Assembly (NCBI GenBank): GCA_012656075.1
Contig: JAAKBF010000010.1
Span: forward strand, 186,001 to 250,000
Origin: Phytophthora hibernalis
Taxonomy: Eukaryota; Oomycota; Peronosporomycetes; Peronosporales; Peronosporaceae
Reading direction: 5' to 3'
Length of the DNA: 64,000 nucleotides
Under the pieces are notes generated by a model, which saw only the letters and a program-made list of their open reading frames with translations, was not told where the DNA came from and did not search any database. The position numbers and the translations under genes are program-made. Each line of letters begins with the position of its first letter. Positions within the stretch are counted from its first letter, which is position 1. Positions 11,453-23,850 of the stretch are shown piece after piece.

Positions 11453-13570
11453 TAATGCGGTAGTTCGGCCCTGTAAAGCGCCAGTACATGTAGCACAATA
11501 TGCCGCTTTCCTAAAATATAAAAAATGACCGTGTTAACCGCTATCGTCGAGATTTCTGTCTTCATAACTCTATAACGTACTTCGTACGAGAGGCTGGAGT
11601 TAGTTATTGTTGTTGGAACGAGGAGTAACTTATGAACACAGTGTATGACAAAAATAGAGGAGAAACGAGTACAGTTGATGACGGCAACAGTGTGTCGTGG
11701 TCATGATATTTTATCGTTCAAAAACTATCCTTACACTTGAATTAATCGATCGATTACAAAAATAAATTAATTTTATGTTTTTAATAAATTAGTAAAATTG
11801 TAAAAAGATCAGCTGTCGTCTATAGCACATCTGCGTGACTGTACGAACAAGAGCCAAGGAGTCGTGTTTTGACACCGTTATGACAGTGGTATATGATCAT
11901 GGAATTGATTCTGCTGTTTTTCATTTTCCAAAGTGACAATTTGCTCCCTCCTATATCAGTATAATTCAGTTGTGGAACCGTAAGGATGCTGCTTTGCAGT
12001 CGCGAAGAGATTAATTCGTCGTGTAAGTGTAGCCTCTTGTTAAAGTTACGATAAACCGTTGAATGCCCTATGATTCCATCGGGTTGCGCTTCGACTGTGG
12101 AATCGGACTTGTTACACTAGTATAACAGTTATATGTTAGTATCTGAGCTAAAGTAATAAAATAGTCACAATGGTAATAATAGGTAAGGCTGTAAATGTCT
12201 TGCACGATCATGGCGGAGTAGTAGTTCAACGAGGTTTTGTAGCCTAAGGTTTCCCCCAGTGTTTACATTCACAGAAGGTCCATACACGATCCCATATGGT
12301 GATCACTTTTCAATTTGCATCATATTGCCTAACCAACCCAACTTCCAGTCTTCAATTCCTAAGTAATCGAGAGCACTGTGCTGTTCTACGGCATCGCTCT
12401 TATTTTTGGTGTACGGCAAGAGTAACACCAGACTCACCTCCTTCCGAGCTGGATTCCCCCACTCCCACATCACGCCGTATATTATTACGTTACTAAAAAT
12501 CAGATTTTTGTAAACCGTTGCAAGTCAAATCATAAAACCAAGGTAAAATACACACGACTTCTATTCCATGTCCGATTCAGTGGCGAGATTCATCATCCAT
12601 TAAATCTGGGATCATCCTGGCTTCTTTTACAAAATCGCGGGACCTTTTTACTGTTCCCTCTGTTCGCAATGATTCCTCTGTTCGCAATGATCTATACGGT
12701 GCTATGATTATCACATTTGACCGTGGGCACCCCTGCTTCAGCTTTGGTTCGTCCGAGAGTTTCCGCGCCTACACTAGATTATCCACGCAGTCGCAAGCTG
12801 TCACAAGCTCCAAGCGCACGTGTTCGTAGCGACACGCCCCTGCTGCTTGCCTTTCCGCATCCTAGAGCTCCCATTAAGCTTCAGTACACATTATGTAGTA
12901 GACCGACTTGAGTCTTGACATAACACACGATCTGCATCTGTGAAAGCGCTCAGTACCGGTATCGCATCCACCGGTCGGAACACTATACCGAGCTGCTTCT
13001 AAGAAGCGAACGGCACGATTTGACATCGTGTAATTCTTACGTGTGAAAGCAGCCCAAGCACCGCACAACGTTGGCCATGCCAGGTCGAGTAAAAGCGTTG
13101 AGAAACCCAGGAATTCTCTGCACGGAGGCGATTTGTCATGAATCTTTGCCTTGTCCTGAGCTATTGTACTGACACGATGAAGTGATACACGCTTGTTACA
13201 TTTTGGTCCCGAACTTTACCAGGACTGCTCTGTTTGCATCCGCTAACACATAAATAGAATGGTTGGCTCCTGTGTAGTGTAGTGTAAATTACGTAGATGC
13301 AAACTCATTAGTCAAACAGTCGTGGCGCACCGAACAGTCCAAAACAAAACTGCTCATTATTCAGGCTCACAAGTATTTTTTGGCCGAAGCGGGGCTGAAA
13401 CTTACCCCGAGACGTGGCAAACGGCTTTCCACATGTATTGGCGTGTCGGTCGTGATGGTTGCGCGCGTTGTGGTGCTGTCGAATAAGCACGGCGGCGTCG
13501 CCGACCAAACGAGGTTGCCCTCCGCTGTCCGAAGTTACCGGAATGCACGATTATATCACCGATATAATAC
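11453..13570. other. Gene-free AT-rich stretch
   Basis: No supported gene; open stretches of 60-70 codons lack domains. It contains a short tandem duplication at 12657-12692, listed separately. Confidence 0.5.
12657..12692. repeat. 18-bp tandem duplication
   Basis: CCTCTGTTCGCAATGATT at 12657-12674 is repeated with one change at 12675-12692. A local slippage-type duplication with no gene next to it. Confidence 0.8.
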
Positions 13571-13589
13571 GTGACTGAAATGTATCTAG

Positions 13590-13850
13590 CCGTACTGATG
13601 AACTACGGCAAGCTGCGTGCACAATGGGTGCCTCACTCGATCCGACCTTTTTGTCAGGCAAAGTTTCCAACTACTTACAAGGCCGTAACAATGCCAACCA
13701 AGTACAGCCATGCAATTCTGTACCCCACCCCACCCCCTTCCATCCGGAGCTGCAACCGATAGAGATGATATGGGGGCGTTGAAGAATCGAATTGCTTTTG
13801 ATTCAGCTACTTCTTTTGAGCCTTGGTCAGAACATCGACGCGGTGATGCA
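13590..13850 (+). pseudogene. Tc1/mariner or IS630-type DDE transposase remnant
   Basis: One frame reads HPELQPIEMIWG (about 13740-13775). This is the hallmark around the last catalytic acid of Tc1/mariner/IS630 transposases (PxxxPELNPIE-IW), here with Q in place of N, and it is followed by a stop. The upstream 150 bases show an open stretch but no further certain motif. It is a short, clearly dead fragment. Confidence 0.45.
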
Positions 13851-15912
13851 GACAATTGGTAGGAGAAACAGTGAATGAGAGCATACAAGAAAGCCCAGAA
13901 GCAAAAACGAGCGTACCTGGAGCAGATACCCGGCACCAACGCCCACTACGGAACAGCTGGATCGACATGCATATCAAGGCACGGACGCACTCACCACCAC
14001 ACCACTTGCTGTATGGGAAACGATATTGATCATTAGATATGCATTTGAATAGAATATTAAGTATTCTATATATTCCATCTCACAGGCTCACAATAAGTTA
14101 CCAGTGCAGATACACGCCATAACATATGGTGTGTACATAGCCTCGATATTTTTGCCTTTTGCAGAGATATACATTTTTCATTAAGTTTTAGTCTTTTATT
14201 TGCCGTGGATGTAACGCATTGAATGGCTTTACTTAAAAGAGGAAACACGGAGCTTTCACTAGGTGTTTCATCTGCCAGGACCGGCTATTAGATCAGGATA
14301 TATTGTCCCGCAAAAGTTGGTGTACCATTTCACCGTGCCAGTACAATACATTTAGGCGTCACAGTCCATGATCTTTTTGTGAGAATCCCACTCGGAAGCA
14401 GAGCAGCATGTGCTTGGAAGGAGCCGAGTCTGGTGTCACTTACACTGCGTCGGTGCATCCTACGATACACCTCTGTGCGGTGAGTTTGGATTAGACATCT
14501 ACTTTTGTTGGTGATGCTCACGCGCATCAGAGGCCGGCGAGTGCCCCGCTGACTTCGGTTGGGAGGAGATGGAGGTCACACAGATCCACACACAGCAAAT
14601 GGTCTCAGATAACGATAGCCATCCGCGTTAGCGCGGTTGCAAGCTGGCACACCAAAGGAGTCTTGCCGACCTTTTACTACCTCTTCCGAATATGCTAAGA
14701 CTGCATGAGAAGGAGCTCGCGGAAAGCCTGCACAATGAGGAACGGGTGAAAGCCGCTGCACATACTGAAGCAGATGAAGCAACTGGTCGCTCATCTCGAG
14801 CTTGTGGTTTCATCGGGTAGTTGTTTTCGTCCCTGTCTGCTGAAGCAGATGACACATGTGCAGAGGCTTCCACCAGTTTCTCAATGTGCAGCTCTTCCAC
14901 GGGCTTCTTCTCATGCAGTAGGTAATTAAAAATGGAGTACAGCGCCATCATCAGTCCAATAAATACACTATCCTCACGCAGTTTAGGTCCAAATCCCAGG
15001 AGACTCTATTTTACTGTCCAAAGTGCAACAAAGACTCCGAGCCGCAAGTGAATTATGTTTGACATCCAACATGCTAACGCTGAAATAATACTTGATGGTG
15101 ATGCTGAGTAGGAACAGAAGCAGGGTAGCTACGAGTAATCATCTAATTTGTCACTCGTTTATTTTTCAAGTTCAATCCTCAAATTTGCATTCGCAGTTGT
15201 TTTGCACACGCCTAGCAACGAAGGAAAGTCACTCACAGTAAAACGGTCAACTCCACATCCACTACATCAAGCGTGGGGCCCACGGATACTCTCGATACAC
15301 TTGGTATGAGACATAATGATGAGACGAGATACGTATAATATTCTTTTTCACTCATAAAAATTCATGTCTAGGCTTTCTTTAACATGATTGATATCAAGTA
15401 TGTAAAAATAGTTCGTGCATCTAATATTTGACGTCGTCCCGCGGGAGGGGGTAAGATTGCCTGTGGAAACCTAAACGACGTCATCTGGCTGCATTCTTTG
15501 CAAATGTCACGGGAGTAATAACGGCCGTGGACGCTGAATTCTATGTTGGTGGTTGCATAGTCCAAGCAATACGCGCCCATACCTACTGAAATAAAAGGTT
15601 TAATTTTCAAATGTGATGTTAAATGACCTTACAGTGATGTGGATACATGACCCTACTTTGGCTTCAGACAGACCCTACCACACCCTGATTCAAACATAGC
15701 GTGGACCTTTGTCGGCCAGGTCGGACCCTACGTCGGCTGAAGAAGTTCCATCATTTGGTATGACACGGGCAAATTTTATACCCCGCCCAAGACAATATTT
15801 TGGGTGAATGTTGACCATGTCGGCAAGTTGTGTGGATTACCCCCAATAACCACCTTCGAGCGACCTTAACCGAAAATTCGGCTTTTTTCAGTCAAAATAA
15901 TTTTGCTTTTAA
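13851..15912. other. No recognised gene
   Basis: One ATG-started open frame of 107 codons lies on the minus strand (14951-14628), with no recognisable domain and a low-complexity Ser-rich end. I do not call it a gene. The rest is mixed repeat-like sequence without identifiable termini. Confidence 0.45.
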
Positions 15913-16199
15913 CCTTTTGTTGCCGACTGGGCCAAAACGTGGCATAATGCATCGTTCTACTAAATATAGTCCAATCAAAAATGTGATTTTAATATTGACC
16001 AATAATAGGTCTACCGGAAAATTGACCAAAATGAAATCATGCCACGTTTTACAAATGTCACCTAAAACGTTTTCTGGTCATTTCGAAACCTTATTATATA
16101 GTCACCAATCCAAAACGAGGCGCTATGCATCGTTTTACAATTTTATCTTGATTAATCTATGCTTATTTTCAAATAGAAAATGTATGGGCAACAAAAGGG
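15913..16199. mobile_element. TTAA-flanked piggyBac-like MITE (287 bp)
   Basis: Flanked by TTAA on both sides (15909-15912 and 16200-16203). The ends are inverted: CCTTTTGTTGCC on the left, and GGCAACAAAAGGG on the right, whose complement is CCCTTTTGTTGCC (one extra C). The interior contains short direct repeats around GCATCGTT (about 15950 and 16127). An open frame crosses the element (15830-16333) but has no domain and is AT-driven. Only the TTAA target and the CCC-starting ends suggest the piggyBac superfamily. Confidence 0.7.
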
Positions 16200-16203
16200 T
16201 TAA

Positions 16204-16749
16204 TGCTTCTCTTGCAAACACGTATTCCAAGTGTGGTAGATTGATTATTCAATCGACTAGATTGAAATCGATTGACATGCACGAGTGTCGAACTAATTGG
16301 GGTACCTTCGTTGCAGTGAAATGTGCGCATTAATAATTTAACCACATACGCGCGCAGATGGATACAGGACGGATAAACGTTTGTTTGGATTAAAAACGGT
16401 CAAGATAAAAATATATCAGCAGGGGTTCCCAGACCCCGCAAAAAAATTACTCCTGGTTAGGGCGATATGTCCATTCGCTGATGAGCACGTTGCTGTGCGT
16501 ACCTCCGCAAAAATGGCACGGCCCTGCTTCGCGGGAACTCCGCCTAATAAAAATCAAGTAAATTAAATTGACCTTTTTGGGATGACCCGAATATGGCGCC
16601 AATAAAATCCTTCGTCCAGGTCTAGTGTATTGAATGTTGATTTTTCTACTCACTACTCTTAGTCTTCACCGTATTAATAGCTCACTTTGTGTTCATGTAA
16701 ATGGGTTAACGTTAATCGGTTTGTGCTTCCTACAATTCTAAACATCTCT
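16204..16749. other. No recognised gene
   Basis: AT-rich sequence between the MITE and the gypsy pol fragment, with no open frame of interest. Confidence 0.4.
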
Positions 16750-18660
16750 CTCACTTGGCGTCCAAGTTGCAATTTGCCGATCCTGGGTTTCCCAACAAGT
16801 CTACGCTTACAGCTCGATTGAACCGCTCAAAGAACGGCTAGCACAGACCCAGGGTAGCCATCGTGTTGAAGTGGACACTTTGCAGAAACAGGTGCAGGCG
16901 CAACAGCAGCTGGTAGTTTGGCTCGAAACGAACGTCGCTAACTGCCTGTAGGAAGAATCCAGGCGCAGACAGGAGTCCGAGGAGTTCGAAGCCATGGTGA
17001 AGCAGCTGCTGGATGACGAAGTGGAGGAATTGGAGATGCAGTTGGCCCAGAAGCGGGACTAACTTCGAAGAATGTCACGTTTGTGCGGACTCTAGAGGAC
17101 GCGACTGTATTTCAGAAGATGAAAGCAGCTCTGGCTCGCAATGTCTGGCTTGCTTTCCCGGACTACAGTCGGCCATTTCACGTATTCGGGATGCAAGTGG
17201 ACGTCAGATCAGCGGTCTTATTGTTCAAGGAAAACGCATCATTGCTTGCTTTTCTCGGTCTCTTACATCTAGGCAGCAAAAGCACTTGACGGTGGAATAA
17301 CAATTGCTATCAGTAGTGGAGATTCTGAAGAAGTACCGCACCATATTGCTTGGGTTCCCAGTAGTCATTCATACTGATCATAGGAACCTGCCCCCAGAAA
17401 ACGCATTCAGAGGCATGCGCTGGAAGCATTTTTCTGAAGAATATCGACTCTAGGTCCAATATGTCCCGGGCCATTGAACATTGAAACTGACGCATTTTCC
17501 GCTTGCGCTGCGATTTTGTGCAACAACCGACCGAAGAAGATCTTTTCGCTGTGGAAGAAGAAGAAGTCGCATTGGATGGGTCAGTCAATGAAAAAGCACC
17601 AGTTGGCCGACTCGACGTGCAAGGACATCCTCAATCAACGGGAACGAAACGAAGGCAATTCGGAATACACTCTCCGCCTTGCTCTAGGTGTCGTACTTTT
17701 GCACTACCGAAAGTGTGTGGTTGTCACTTAGTTACTGCGTAACAACTTGATGGAGCTCTAGCACGAGTATTTACTCCACTCTAACGTTGAGAAGCAGTTT
17801 CGGTCCAACTCGACATTTTGGTGGAAAGCGATGTGACCCAACTCGGGAAGAAGTGCGTGGACTGTAAAAGGCAAAGTTTCACGGTGGCAAACAGCAATAC
17901 GGACATCTGCCTCCAACTCCAGTCTCCAAGACAGACCGGCCGTTCGATGTTGTCCATGTCGATCTGGAGGGACCGTTTCGGCAGAATTGCAACTGCCTTA
18001 CTGTCATTGAACAGCAATTCCGATGGCTCAAGGTCATTCTTCAGAAGGGTAAAGGATCAGCTACACCTAGAGCGTCGCAGTGCTGTTATCCCGTCCGAAG
18101 CTTGTGGTTCACTATCAGGGACCAGAATTTACCGGTGATGAACTCCAAGCTCTGTTTCAGTCGATGGCAATCAAGGATAAGACCATCACAAAAAGAAACC
18201 GCATGCTAAGGTCGTTTGCGAGCGTGTGCACCTGGAGATAATGCACATTTCGCGAGCTCGTCCTGATTTGAATGATCAATTAGAGATGGTCCTCGACTAC
18301 GCAGTCTATGCCATTCGCACTAGTTATCACACGGTTGTGCGTGCATCTCCAGCACCGTTTTTGTTCGGAGAGGATATGGTCACGCGTGGACCCCATTTCG
18401 CCAATTGGGGTATTCTCTCCAAGCAGCAGAGCATGGCGATCTTGCAGGACAACGGCCGAGAAAACCGAAAGCGTATTCAACATTTCTATCGAGATGATGA
18501 CAATGTGATGCTGCGGACTCCAACCAACGAACGCGAGAAAACAGATCCCGTCTCAACAGGTCCATTCGTTATCAATACTGTGTACGACAACGGCAATGTC
18601 TTGTTAGATACTGGATCAACTGAGTACCGCCGAAACATCAGACGAATTTTCCCATGCTAA
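16750..18660 (+). mobile_element. Ty3/gypsy pol fragment (RNase H, integrase), degenerate
   Basis: From left to right there is an RNase H-like block (NVWLAFPDYSRPF, then DASGR, FSRSLTSRQQKH near 17130-17290, then VVIHTDHRNL near 17360). Next is a remnant of the integrase zinc-binding region (about 17820-17890, CVDCKRQS). The longest open part, 18226-18660, is the integrase C-terminal region with YAIRTSYHT, FGEDM and a final NIRRIFPC. Frame changes and stops separate the blocks. The segment before 17013 is Gln-rich and may be gag-like. Confidence 0.8.
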
Positions 18661-19480
18661 CTCAGGAATGAGTCGATCTGCTCAATGACAGATTTACCGT
18701 CATGGGGGCGAATGCTAACCTCTCTTGTACCCTGGCGCCTCTCCTGTCGTGTGGGGCCTGTCCCTGGCGAATGGGTGAGGATTTCGATCTTAGTTGTCTG
18801 GGTTCCGTTGAACCCTTGCTCTGTGTGCACTCCGAGTCCCCGGGCACTTCATGAGTAGTGCCTAGGTCAGTTGGTCAACGACGGGTAATCTCACATTCAA
18901 TCAGCTCTCCATCTACCTCATAGAGCTCACGAAAGCTTGGCATTACTTGTTTCTCTTCCTCGTAGATATCCGGCAGTTGAAGCAAAGTGCCCAGCCGCAT
19001 ACTGTTCGTGTCAGGATAGTAAAACCGAACGTACTGGATAAACCTAGAGTAACTTATTGTCCTCAAGTCAGTTTGGGCTCAGTAAAGTACTAGCGGGGTC
19101 TGCAGTGCACGCATGGGAAGCCGTCTTCAAGTATCCATGTAGCACATTGTAATTTAAAACGGGTAAGGTATTATTCGTAGAAAGCATGCCAGGTGCTCGT
19201 CTGGTATGAAAAGTATATATCCCAAGCTTGAGAACCTTCCGTAAGCGTGATAAACGATTCCCACCAACCGGAACAATCGCCCCTGTAACACGCTCTGAAA
19301 GACCTTGCTGCAAAAGTTGCAGAACGGCCCCTTCATGATATTATCCTAATTTCTCGTCTGGTGAGACGTAAAATCGATCTCAATCATTTTTCAGGAATTG
19401 CCTTGTACAGTATGCTCCCAAATCGCGGGTTCTGTTTGGAAACAACATTCATTACCCAAGGCCGTCTACAGCTACAAAAT
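18661..19480. other. Unassigned, possibly repeat-derived
   Basis: Two minus-strand open stretches (19313-19068 and 19066-18875) have no recognised domain. They may belong to the hAT-like relic upstream on the same strand or to an unknown element. Confidence 0.35.
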
Positions 19481-20340
19481 AGTTGTTAAAGTCTAAAGAC
19501 TCACCTCATTTGCAACGTGAGAATCAACGTTCTCCCACCACTTCACCGTCCTGTACTGGTCATCGTCATCCGCCAAATCACGGAATATCTCGTTCACGCT
19601 CGACTTCGTGAACATACCAGTCTGCTCATTCTGCTCAAGCAGCTCGACACTCGATGCTTGTAATTCAGACCTCCTTCCCTTCTCCGATAAATTCTTCGAC
19701 CTCGTCAACGACCTCTGCGATCATGTTCGACATGTACGCTCCAGTCTTTGTATCATCACCCGTTACTCGACACATCCAAAGGAGAGGTCGCAGGCTGGGG
19801 ACTACCAGTATAAAGTTAATGAAACTTTCACGTCTAGAATTAGACCATCCATCCGTCACGAGGGCAACGTAGCCTTGGCTCAGTAAGTACTTAATCAGTT
19901 CTGAGTGCTCCAAGCGAAATGTATCAATCAGAAGTTCATCCAAAAGCTGCGGTCACGTTGGCAGAAATTTCAGCGAGCAGCTCCGTCCAAGTAACGCACG
20001 CACAGTATTGGCCGGAATGCCCATCCATTTGTGTAGAACGCCATCGCAGCTTGCATCCTAAGGCGTTGTTTCTCTTCTTCAATAATGAGATCAGGGACTG
20101 TGTTGTTGCTGGTCACCTCCTCCAGCCCGGCAGGTCGCGGTACGCCCATGTGACTTGTTTTCAAGCGCTTCGCCTGCAGATCCAGACCAACATACCAGTC
20201 CCGAATTTCTGGAGGCATTTTTTCGCACTTCAGTATGTGATTCTTTAACTGCCGTGATGGCTGGATGTGCTTGACCATTTTGTTGCAATACCAACAATGT
20301 ACTTCCTTGTAACCTCAATGCAGAGTCGCACGAACGATTT
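19480..20340 (-). pseudogene. hAT-like transposase relic with BED finger and DUF659-type core
   Basis: On the minus strand, a BED-type zinc finger (CWYC ... HILKC, about 20290-20230) is followed by an acidic linker (EEEKQRLRMQ, about 20090). Next is the DUF659-like catalytic start LVTDGWSNSRRESFINF (about 19860-19800), then RPLLW and a TGDDTKTG block. Near 19680 the frame changes, and an open stretch continues to 19502, where a good donor (GAG|GTGAGT) ends it. The C-terminal dimerisation block was not found, so the copy is truncated or interrupted. Confidence 0.7.
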
Positions 20341-20789
20341 TAAGTGCTGCCATGGCGAGGATAATGGGCGATCTGTCGCTATCCTTCCTCCTGTATGTAG
20401 ACAACGCGCGTTAATCACCACGGTTCTACAGTAGTTTCGTTACACAGGGTAGAGCAAACTCACCGGAAAACTGCGCTGAGAGGTGCAGTAGATGGCTTAG
20501 AAGCCCACCGGCCCAGAAACTGATCAGGTGGGAGAAAGAATGTGGCAACCTTTGAGTTCAAATTGATTTTACAGAAATTACACATATGGACAAGTCTGAG
20601 CCCATATTCTTTTGAGGGGGTAATGCATACAATGTATCAAACTCCGTGCATCAAACAACGCTAACTTTACCTGGGGAATCCGAAAAGTTCCCTTCTCTGG
20701 ACCCCCAAAACTAAATACACTCATCCAACTCATCTGCGAACTCATCTTCCCAAGTATCCCGTCTGAATGACCACGTTTCCGCCACCGCT
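20341..20789. other. No recognised gene
   Basis: No domain-bearing open frame. It probably includes the flanks of the adjacent retroelement fragment. Confidence 0.4.
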
Positions 20790-21348
20790 ACCCCGTGCGG
20801 TGGAGACGGTGGTGGACGGTGTGGCACTGGACGAAGACGACGAGATGGCGCCGGCGGAACCAACGATGCAGATGGCGGACGAGTAGATAGCGGAGGCGCA
20901 ACCGCGCGGTAAGAACGTACGGAAGCTTCTCCCAGACGGCGAATACAGCGGCATGAATATTGAGCGCTCGTACGACTTGATGACGATGGAGACATCGCGC
21001 GGCACGCGCGTGGTGCTACCTCCGTCACTATGGACGGCGGTCTTCAAAAAATGCATCGCTCAATTTGGGTAGGACACCTACACGTACAAACATGTGGACC
21101 ATATATATCCGTGGTCCCAGTTCCAGCGAGAGGTGAATCGATGGGTAAGAAGATGCCAGGAGTGCGGCAGCCAGAAGTCTCACCCACGCGAAGTGATTCC
21201 GCACATGCGGAGTATTCAAGGCGGTGACGTGGGCGACCGATGGGCCCTTGACGCGGTAGGACCTCTTTTTCAGGTGGCGGACAGTCGTGAACGGTATTTA
21301 ATTGCGGTGCTTCACCGATCACAGTATTTAGTCCTAATACTCAAATAG
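20790..21348 (+). mobile_element. Ty3/gypsy pol fragment (RNase H-integrase junction)
   Basis: A degenerate spacer (about 20790-21070, with GTRVVLPPSLW near 21005) leads into an integrase zinc-binding domain: WVRRCQECGSQ at about 21150, then GGDVGDRWALDAVGP at about 21230, the start of the integrase catalytic core. The reading frame ends at 21348, 77 bp before the MITE at 21425. The rest of the integrase is missing here. Confidence 0.75.
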
Positions 21349-21424
21349 TGTTAGTGGAGAATTAGTGTTATTGCGGTGTGCGGTGCACAGCGATCTAATT
21401 TACATTAATTGTTGTGCACGTTAA

Positions 21425-21761
21425 CCCTTTCGCGATACAAGGGCGCATTTCTCGCCCTTTAAGCCCTTTCCCAAAACACGGTAAAAATCACCCTATTAAA
21501 GGGCGAAAATGCGCCCTTTAAGCATAAGTTCAACTTAGTATGCACCCTATTTTGTAACAGATCATAAACATTACTTGGCGTAATCATTGTAGCATACTGA
21601 ACCCAAGTGAAATTCATGAATCAGGCAGTTTTGACAAATCACTGAATATGATTTGTTGCACGGGACGGGCAACCCGAGTATCTTGAAATCGTTAAAGGGC
21701 GAATTGAAATAACTGACTTAAATTTGTAAACTTTAGTTAATCTAGGTGGTTCGCGAAAGGG
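21425..21761. mobile_element. TTAA-flanked piggyBac-like MITE (337 bp)
   Basis: Perfect 11-bp terminal inverted repeats, CCCTTTCGCGA (21425-21435) and TCGCGAAAGGG (21751-21761), are immediately flanked by TTAA on both sides (21421-21424, 21762-21765). The interior is rich in AAAGGGCG and its complement and has no coding capacity. An older inverted copy lies at 5482-5826. TTAA duplication and CCC-starting ends point to piggyBac-type mobilisation; no transposase of that kind is in the window. Confidence 0.88.
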
Positions 21762-21765
21762 TTAA

Positions 21766-22655
21766 TAGAGAAATTTACTGAAACACAGCCTTTCACTTCA
21801 CACCAGTAACTTCCCAACACCAAAATTACGTTGATAAAACGGATATGCTGTCTAAATAAGCGCATTTATAAAAGCATTTGCTGATGGGATGGTGTACTAT
21901 AATTCCCCAATATTCCGACTTGACATCCATTTCTCTACCAGCCTAAAACGCTAATTATCGAGCCAGTCAAACACAATGCCAATTACAAGTGCTAGCGCAG
22001 ACGTAACAATACAAGAAATTCCATTTTTTTCGTCAAATTATGGAATGGACTGTATTTATCGGTAGGCGGTTGCTATTAATGTAAACACGAAATAGTGTTA
22101 GTTCAAAATTAGTGTTATAAACATTAAACATATGTTTTTATCCACTCGGACCTCTACGCCTCGGGCGCCCGTCCTCGCATAGCAGCCGTCAGTGAACTCG
22201 GACTGTCATTGCAGTCCTGCGCCACTCCGGAGTCTCCGCTCATTCACTGGTCTACGTTCGCCATGCACGAGTCGTTCGACAGTCTGTTCATCCGTCCAGC
22301 TCGTCCGGACTGCTCGGTAGCTACCGTTTGCTCTCTCTAATGCAATTTGCGAAGTGAGGGCTTCGCTCGCCCGTCGGCCGCCCTCCAAATCTTTCCAACA
22401 TCGGCGTGCTGCCGATCGTCAGACGGTCGCAACCACTCTATTCGTCGCGAGTCAGCTGCTGCACGATCATTGTGCTGGTCAGTCAACGCTTCGACCAGCC
22501 AAATTCCATCCGACCGCCCAATTCGCCCAGCTCGTCCTGCACGCCCGTCATTTCGCCCGACTGTCGTGCCATCGCCTGCCATCGCTCACTGCGTCCAACC
22601 AGCCGCCCATCAGTCATTAACGTGCGCCTTCTGGTGCCTTCGTGGCACGATTTCC
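21766..22655. other. Unassigned, possibly LTR region
   Basis: AT-rich to about 22,140, then pyrimidine/GC-rich. It lies directly downstream (minus sense) of the gypsy C-terminus at 22656, so 22,150-22,650 could be the LTR of that element, but no second LTR exists in the window to prove it. The plus-strand open frame at 22347-22886 is compositional. Confidence 0.4.
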
Positions 22656-23850
22656 TCATATGTAGGTTTTTATAACGTCTTCCAGCAGTCTGTCGTACTC
22701 GCCGACGCCGATCCGCCATCGTTTGCCGTCGCCCGCTTTCCGTTCATGTCCAAGTTGGTGGAGTTCGTGTGCGAGTACGTATTGTCTGGCCAGGTTACGT
22801 CGTCTCCGTCTTCGAGGTTTCACCAGTCGCTCACTCGTGACGTCCGTCGTCGCCGTTCCATCCATCGAGCCTCTATGTCGCTTTGAAGTTTGTGCTGACA
22901 GTGCTGCATCGCAAACTGCCATCGTTGTACATACAACCGCTCTTATCGCCTCGCCATCGTGCCTGCGCTTCCGATTTAATCTTCATTGGCCAACTGGTCG
23001 TCCAGGTCTGCTGCCATTTGCTGCAGTAGGAACTCCGGCTAATGATTGCTCACCAAAACGAAACGTGGGATATCCCTACTGCGTGCGTTACATCCCTCTC
23101 CTCGTGCCGCAGCACAAAGTTCTCGTAGCCGGCCGCCCCACTATCTGCATCGGAACCATCGACAGATGAACGAATTTCATTGCTTTAGGGCCATACGGTG
23201 GGTTGTAGACCCACACGCGATCACCAACTTCGAACGTCCGCTTCTCCCTCACCTTGCGGTCGTTATAGTGCGCTTGTTGCGCTTGATCCTTGAATATCGC
23301 CCTCTCCGCACACTCGTGGCTCAGCTCCATCACCACCATCAAACGATTATGGTATGGCATCAAGTCACTGGCCTCCGTCACTTCCGTCCTTCTCTGCAAC
23401 TTCTTCGGTGGCCGCAATCACCGTCCCATCATCAACTCGTTTGGAGTCAGGGTCACAGTCGAAGGCTGTGCCAAATTATACGCGTATACCGCGAACTTCA
23501 CGTACACATTTCCTGTGCCGCATTGTTCATGAACGAGGTCACACAGTCCTTCTTCCACGAATGGTGGAACCGTTTAACCAGTCCTAGCATCTGTGGTATG
23601 TACGGGACAAGAGTTCTCTTCTTCGTCTGCAGCAGCATCACCAATTGAACGATCACTTCACCCACCATCTCAGGTGCTCCACCGTAAGCAGTTAACGAAA
23701 TACCCCAAACATGAGCACCACGTCCTCCATTAAGAACGTCGCGACGTTCTCTGCAGTTTCCCTACGTCCATTCTGGATGCGTTCGTAGGACGAGCGTCGG
23801 CTATCAGTCTACGTGCGACACTAAGAAGGCGTAGTGAACGAGAAGCGAGT
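22656..23850 (-). mobile_element. Ty3/gypsy integrase C-terminus and polyprotein tail
   Basis: Minus strand. The block AVYAYNLAQPSTV, NELMMGR (about 23490-23425) leads to RRTEVTEA, then a DRVWVYNPPYGPKAMKFVHL motif (about 23240-23170) typical of the gypsy integrase C-terminal domain. Further on, TTDVTSERLVKPRRRRRRN and YVLAHEL (about 22840-22760) match the basic polyprotein tail seen in oomycete gypsy elements. Frame changes lie between the blocks. Confidence 0.75.

Noticed and set aside
15830..16333. 167-codon open frame
   Set aside because: It spans a TTAA-flanked MITE and its flanks, is AT-driven, and has no domain or intron signals.
22347..22886. 179-codon plus-strand open frame
   Set aside because: It has Ser/Arg/Pro-rich composition without a domain and overlaps, in antisense, the recognisable gypsy polyprotein tail.
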